Shown in pieces: positions 60,668-64,000 of a stretch of DNA of 64,000 nt; position 1 is the stretch's first letter, and each line of letters opens with the position of its first letter. The stretch spans positions 1,616,001 through 1,680,000 of the forward strand of contig CP048486.1 of the NCBI GenBank assembly GCA_025560025.1, in the 5' to 3' direction. The notes beneath the pieces are model-generated. The model saw only the letters and a list, made by a program, of their open reading frames with translations. It was not told the DNA's origin and searched no databases. Position numbers and translations under genes: made by a program. This DNA is from Agrobacterium tumefaciens (GTDB taxonomy: Bacteria; Pseudomonadota; Alphaproteobacteria; Rhizobiales; Rhizobiaceae).

Positions 60668-61501
60668 ATGCATACTGTAACCGCCAACGGCTCCACCATT
60701 CCCGCTCTCGGCTTTGGCACCTTCCGTATCCCCGGCCCGGATGTTCTGCGGATCGTCCCGCACGCCCTGAAGCTCGGCTTTCGCCATGTGGATACCGCGC
60801 AGATCTATGGCAACGAGGCGGAAGTCGGCGAGGCGATCGCCGGTTCCGGCGTGGCCCGCGGTGACATATTCCTGACCACAAAAGTCTGGGTCGATAACTA
60901 CAGGCATGATGCCTTCGTCGCTTCCGTTGAGGAAAGCCTGAAGAAGCTGAAGACCGACTATATCGATCTGCTGCTGCTACACTGGCCGAATGAAGCGGTT
61001 TCGCTCGCCGAGCAGATCGATGCGCTGAACGAGGTCAAGCAGGCCGGCAAGGTTCGCCATATCGGTGTTTCGAACTTCAATACGGCGCTGATGGCCGAAG
61101 CGGTCAGTCTTTCCAAGGCGCCGATTGTTACCAACCAGATCGAGTACCATCCCTATATCGATCAGACGGTGGTGATCGAGGCTGCCAGGAAGGCGGGCAT
61201 GGCCGTGACCGGCTATTACGGCATGGCCGATGGCAAGGTATTTACCGATCCGGTCCTGAAGGAGATTGCCGCAAGCCACGGCAAGTCGGTGGCGCAGGTG
61301 GTTCTGCGCTGGCTGGTGCAGCAGGATGGTATCATCGCCCTGTCGAAGACCGTCGGTGAGGCACGTGCCGCCGAGAACCTGGCCATCTTCGACTTTGCCC
61401 TTTCAGCTGATGAAATGGCTGCCATGCATGGCCTTTCCAGCCCTGCTGGCCGGATCGTCTCGCCCGATGGCCTCGCTCCCCTGTGGGACAAGGCTGCCTG
61501 A
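60668..61501 (+). CDS. Aldo/keto reductase
   Basis: 277 residues from ATG 60668 (RBS AAGGAGAAAG). The catalytic tetrad is complete: Asp42 and Tyr47 (VDTAQIYGNE), Lys72 (TKVWVDNY) and His105 (LLLLHWP). Resembles the 2,5-diketo-gluconate-reductase type AKRs, NADPH-dependent carbonyl reductases. IALSKTVGEARAAENLAIFDF is the C-terminal cofactor loop. With the luciferase-like enzyme and the MFS pump it may form a stress or detoxification set. Confidence 0.88.
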   Translation: MHTVTANGSTIPALGFGTFRIPGPDVLRIVPHALKLGFRHVDTAQIYGNEAEVGEAIAGSGVARGDIFLTTKVWVDNYRHDAFVASVEESLKKLKTDYIDLLLLHWPNEAVSLAEQIDALNEVKQAGKVRHIGVSNFNTALMAEAVSLSKAPIVTNQIEYHPYIDQTVVIEAARKAGMAVTGYYGMADGKVFTDPVLKEIAASHGKSVAQVVLRWLVQQDGIIALSKTVGEARAAENLAIFDFALSADEMAAMHGLSSPAGRIVSPDGLAPLWDKAA

Positions 61502-61510
61502 GACGCAAAG

Positions 61511-61532
61511 GGGAGGGGTGCAAACCCCTCCC
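61511..61532. terminator. Hairpin between convergent AKR and flavin monooxygenase genes
   Basis: GGGAGGGGT (61511-61519) pairs perfectly with ACCCCTCCC (61524-61532) around the tetraloop GCAA. Very stable; no U-run on either strand. Between convergent genes. Confidence 0.6.
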
Positions 61533-61564
61533 GAGGCTGCACGACAAAACCAGGAATGGATTTC

Positions 61565-62701
61565 TTACGCCCGCCGGCTGTTCATGTGCTCCACTATGCC
61601 GGCGGGCGCGTCTTGCGAAAACATATCTGCAAAGCCCGAGGCGGCATCTTCGGCAATGCTGGCCGCGCGGTTCTGCATCATCGTTTCAAATCGCTCGACG
61701 GCCAGAGGCCAATCGGATGCCGAAACCAGAGCCTCGGCCAGATCGGCCGCATCGAGCATGGCAAGATTTACGCCGACGCCGACGGGCGGCATAACGTGAG
61801 CGGCATCACCAACAAGCGTAAGACCTGGCCGGTGCGCCCAGCGCAAGCCAGCGGGAAGCGCGATGATCGGGCGGATCGCCGTTATGGCGTCGGCGTTTAA
61901 AATCATCTTCAGAAGCTTCTCAGACCAGCCGGAGAACCGCTTCAGGAGCTCGTTTCGGGTGATGCCGGCCAGCGCCATATCCGGTCGCTTGCCTTCTGCG
62001 GGGGCGACTGGGATAGCGGCATAGACCCGAACATGCCCATTGCCGTTTCGCTGGGCAATCAGGCCCATTTCTGCATGCAGGGCAAATATGCTGCCGCGGC
62101 CGATCATCCCTGCGATGGATGGATGACGTTCATCGATTGCATCAATCCGCAGTTCAACAAAAGTGGTGCCGGTGTAAACGGGCTGCACATCGGTCAGGGC
62201 CGGACGTACACGGGACCAGGCGCCATCTGCGCCGATAACGAGGTCGAAACATTCGGTTCTGCCGTTCTCAAAATGGAGAGAATGTTTGCCATCTGAATGG
62301 CTTGTTACCGTCTTCAGCCGGTGATCCCATTGCACGGTTTCATGTGCAATCGAGGAAAGGAGAAGTTCGCGCAGGGCGTGACGATCAATCTCCGGCCTTT
62401 GGCCTTCGCCCGGAGCTGGCAGATCTTCCGCAAGAATTGTCGCCGACCGATAATCGAGCACACGGGTCTCTTGATCTTCGTGGCGGGCGATGCGGTTAAA
62501 GCAGGGTAGGAGGCCCGTCTTTTCAAGCGCGAGCTGACCCGTATCGGCGTGCAAATCCAATGTGCCACCCTGATCACGTGCCTGTGCCGAGGTGTCCGCT
62601 TCAAAAACGACGGTTTTCCAATTGTGCCTTTGAAGGATCGATGCTGCCGTGAGCCCTGCCGGACCTGCGCCGACAATGGCGACGATAGGATGTTGTAACA
62701 T
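61565..62701 (-). CDS. TetX-like FAD-dependent monooxygenase
   Basis: 378 residues from ATG 62701 (an ATG at 62716 is in frame but has no ribosome site). Class A flavin monooxygenase: GAGPAGLTAA FAD fingerprint near the N terminus, QGGTLDLHADTGQ, PEIDRHALRELLLSS, the DG motif region LVIGADGAWSRVR, and GDAAHVMPPVGVGVN. Several of these agree with TetX, the tetracycline-inactivating enzyme, more than with hydroxybenzoate hydroxylases, but the relation is distant and activity on tetracyclines is not implied. Divergent from a MarR gene with paired operators between. Confidence 0.82.
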   Translation of the reverse strand: MLQHPIVAIVGAGPAGLTAASILQRHNWKTVVFEADTSAQARDQGGTLDLHADTGQLALEKTGLLPCFNRIARHEDQETRVLDYRSATILAEDLPAPGEGQRPEIDRHALRELLLSSIAHETVQWDHRLKTVTSHSDGKHSLHFENGRTECFDLVIGADGAWSRVRPALTDVQPVYTGTTFVELRIDAIDERHPSIAGMIGRGSIFALHAEMGLIAQRNGNGHVRVYAAIPVAPAEGKRPDMALAGITRNELLKRFSGWSEKLLKMILNADAITAIRPIIALPAGLRWAHRPGLTLVGDAAHVMPPVGVGVNLAMLDAADLAEALVSASDWPLAVERFETMMQNRAASIAEDAASGFADMFSQDAPAGIVEHMNSRRA

Positions 62702-62723
62702 GGGAGACTCTCGCATAATAAAG

Positions 62724-62756
62724 ATAGGTTCCTATGTTATTTATATAGGTACCTAT
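62724..62756. promoter_or_regulatory. Paired operators between the flavin monooxygenase and MarR genes
   Basis: ATAGGTTCCTAT (62724-62735) and ATAGGTACCTAT (62745-62756) are palindromes with arms ATAGG/CCTAT, identical but for one central base. Their centres are 21 bases apart, two helical turns, so two MarR dimers can lie side by side. The region is AT-rich and holds both divergent promoters. Confidence 0.7.
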
Positions 62757-62787
62757 TTAAATGCAAGCCCCGGGGATGGCTCAAGCA

Positions 62788-63231
62788 ATGAATGAAGAAG
62801 CCGAATGGCGACCACAGGAAATGCCGGCGCTGATTATCGGGCGGATTGCACGGATGCTGGCAAGACTTGACGACGAGGGACTTCGGGAAATCGGCATCAG
62901 TGTCGCCCAGCTTCCCGTTCTGGTCGCCCTGAAGAACGGCGAAATGCGAACCCAGAAGGAACTGGCCGTCATTGCGGGGGTGGAGCAACCCAGCATGGCG
63001 CAGCTTCTGGCCAGAATGGAGCGGGATGGGTTGATCCGGCGTAGCCAGGATCCCAACGACAAACGCAGCAGCCTGATATGCCTGGAGCCGGAGGCGTATC
63101 GCAGGCTGGAACCGGGACGCGATGTCCTGCGTGGCACCAATGAACGTGCACTCGCCGGACTTGCGCCCGACGAGGTCCGAACGCTGACGGAGATGCTCCA
63201 TCGAATTCACGCGAACTTGGCAGGTTGCTGA
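62788..63231 (+). CDS. MarR-family transcriptional regulator
   Basis: 147 residues from ATG 62788, with GGGGATGG upstream; in-frame ATGs at 62761 and 62776 are possible, but 62761 lies only 4 bases after an operator. Winged helix: QKELAVIAGVEQPSMAQLLARMERDGLI with wing RRSQDPNDKRSSLICLE. Expected to repress itself and the divergent TetX-like gene until a phenolic or antibiotic-like ligand binds. Confidence 0.87.
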   Translation: MNEEAEWRPQEMPALIIGRIARMLARLDDEGLREIGISVAQLPVLVALKNGEMRTQKELAVIAGVEQPSMAQLLARMERDGLIRRSQDPNDKRSSLICLEPEAYRRLEPGRDVLRGTNERALAGLAPDEVRTLTEMLHRIHANLAGC

Positions 63232-63291
63232 CGGTGGTTGTTCCGATCAAAGGACGCTGCGCAACCTCCGGCCGATGCCAATAAAACGCGA

Positions 63292-63981
63292 CTAGCTGGC
63301 CGCCTTGGCGCCCCTTACTTTCGGGAGATTGCTCAAGAGGGACTCACAGGCTTTTGTGATGTGGGTGACAAGCAGATCGGTCGCGAGATTAACGTCTCGC
63401 TGCCGGCACGCGGCCAGGATCTGGCGATGTTCCCGGTCATCGACGCCGGTGCCGCCTGATAGTGTCAGCTGAATGCGAAGATACCGTTCGATCCGGTCGT
63501 TCACCGACCGTATTAGATTGAGCAGGAATGGTTTGTTGGCATCCTCGTAAAGGCAGGAGTGAAACTGCCAATTGAGTTCCGCCCATCGCGCCACGTCGGT
63601 CTCGCGTGCGAATTCATTGCAATAATCTTCCGCGCGCTGGAAGGTGTGCTCGGTCATTCTCGGGATCGAGAGTTTCAGGGCGTTGGCTTCCAGCATGGCC
63701 CTCACTTCAAAAATTTCAGCGATCTCTGGTTCGGTAATGCTTGTTACCACCGCGCCACGGTTGCGTTGGAATTCCACAAGGCCTTCTGCTTCCAGGCGCT
63801 TCAAAGCTTCGCGGACCGGGATTTTGCTGACGCCAAAAAGCTTTGCGATGTCATCCTGACGGATCGGTTCGTCTTCGTCGAGGACGCCCGTTATGATCGC
63901 CTCTCGTATGTGTTTTGCGATAATATCCGACGTCGGCGGGGTGTTGCCAAGAGAGGGTAGGTTTTGAGCTTTTAGCGGCAT
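63292..63981 (-). CDS. GntR-family (FadR/FCD type) transcriptional regulator
   Basis: 229 residues. N-terminal winged HTH (20-80; LDEDEPIRQDDIAKLFGVSKIPVREALKRLEAEGLV) and the all-helical FCD effector domain (about 95-215) with its metal-type residues, Asp/His in the ELNWQFHSCLYEDANKPFL and HITKACES helices and DDREHRQIL. GGAGT stands 5 bases before ATG 63981. Its target presumably lies beyond the right window edge. Confidence 0.88.
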   Translation of the reverse strand: MPLKAQNLPSLGNTPPTSDIIAKHIREAIITGVLDEDEPIRQDDIAKLFGVSKIPVREALKRLEAEGLVEFQRNRGAVVTSITEPEIAEIFEVRAMLEANALKLSIPRMTEHTFQRAEDYCNEFARETDVARWAELNWQFHSCLYEDANKPFLLNLIRSVNDRIERYLRIQLTLSGGTGVDDREHRQILAACRQRDVNLATDLLVTHITKACESLLSNLPKVRGAKAAS

Positions 63982-64000
63982 TTTTACTCCATGGTCAGAA

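Noticed and set aside
63222..63267. AGGTTGC/GCAACCT inverted repeat between the last MarR and GntR genes
   Set aside because: The 32-base loop is too long for a convincing terminator, and no U-run follows.
1..64000. CRISPR arrays, insertion sequences, prophage or tRNA genes
   Set aside because: No regularly spaced repeats, transposase motifs, phage genes or cloverleaf sequences were seen on reading; short tRNAs could still be missed without a covariance search.

Overview
The window is high-GC, gene-dense DNA with short intergenic gaps, LacI/GntR/RpiR/LysR regulators and many ABC importers. It reads as an alphaproteobacterium of the Rhizobiaceae (Agrobacterium/Rhizobium type). That is an inference from gene families and style: no rRNA or tRNA gene was seen to confirm it. 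It looks like a chromid or chromosomal catabolic region. I saw no insertion sequence, phage gene, CRISPR array or replication origin.

Layout. (1) 1-609: the end of a HAD phosphatase cut by the window edge. (2) 776-21467: a complete phenylacetate (paa) degradation region. It holds paaX; paaJ-paaABCDE-(extra PaaA/PaaC-like gene)-paaZ rightward; paaG-paaI-paaK-paaR leftward; and a divergent rightward unit of paaN, a Liv-type ABC importer and a fused PaaF/PaaH enzyme. A shared 19-bp TetR-type operator sits at both promoters. Together these genes would import and activate phenylacetate, epoxidise the ring, open it and beta-oxidise the product to acetyl-CoA and succinyl-CoA. (3) 21541-22917: an OhrR-like MarR regulator divergent from an exported alpha/beta hydrolase, with two matching palindromes between them. 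(4) 23078-29023: fecABCDE, ferric citrate uptake, without fecIR. (5) 29304-39328: an RpiR regulator, a LacI regulator, a GH38-like enzyme, a sugar-type ABC importer and a PHP-family metallohydrolase, with LacI-type operators at the divergent promoter. (6) 39749-50949: a second LacI-controlled catabolic gene set with a Tat-exported binding protein, two permeases, a double NTF2-like protein, an ATPase, a histidinol-dehydrogenase-family enzyme, an SDR, the LacI regulator, a double cupin, an RraA-like protein and an alpha/beta hydrolase. Four near-identical palindromes mark its control points. I do not recognise this pathway, and it is the best candidate for an undescribed system. (7) 51100-51309: a frameshifted LysR remnant. 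(8) 51608-53551: a chemoreceptor ending in a CheR-tether pentapeptide. (9) 53667-63981: small regulator-enzyme sets: methyltransferase plus epoxide hydrolase with Rrf2; a zinc alcohol dehydrogenase; LysR with an MFS exporter, a luciferase-like oxidoreductase and an aldo/keto reductase; a TetX-like flavin monooxygenase with MarR; and a GntR regulator.

Function calls come from reading motifs and remembered family sequences. No database search was run. Where the first possible start codon lacks a ribosome binding site, a later start with a better one was chosen, and the evidence says so.
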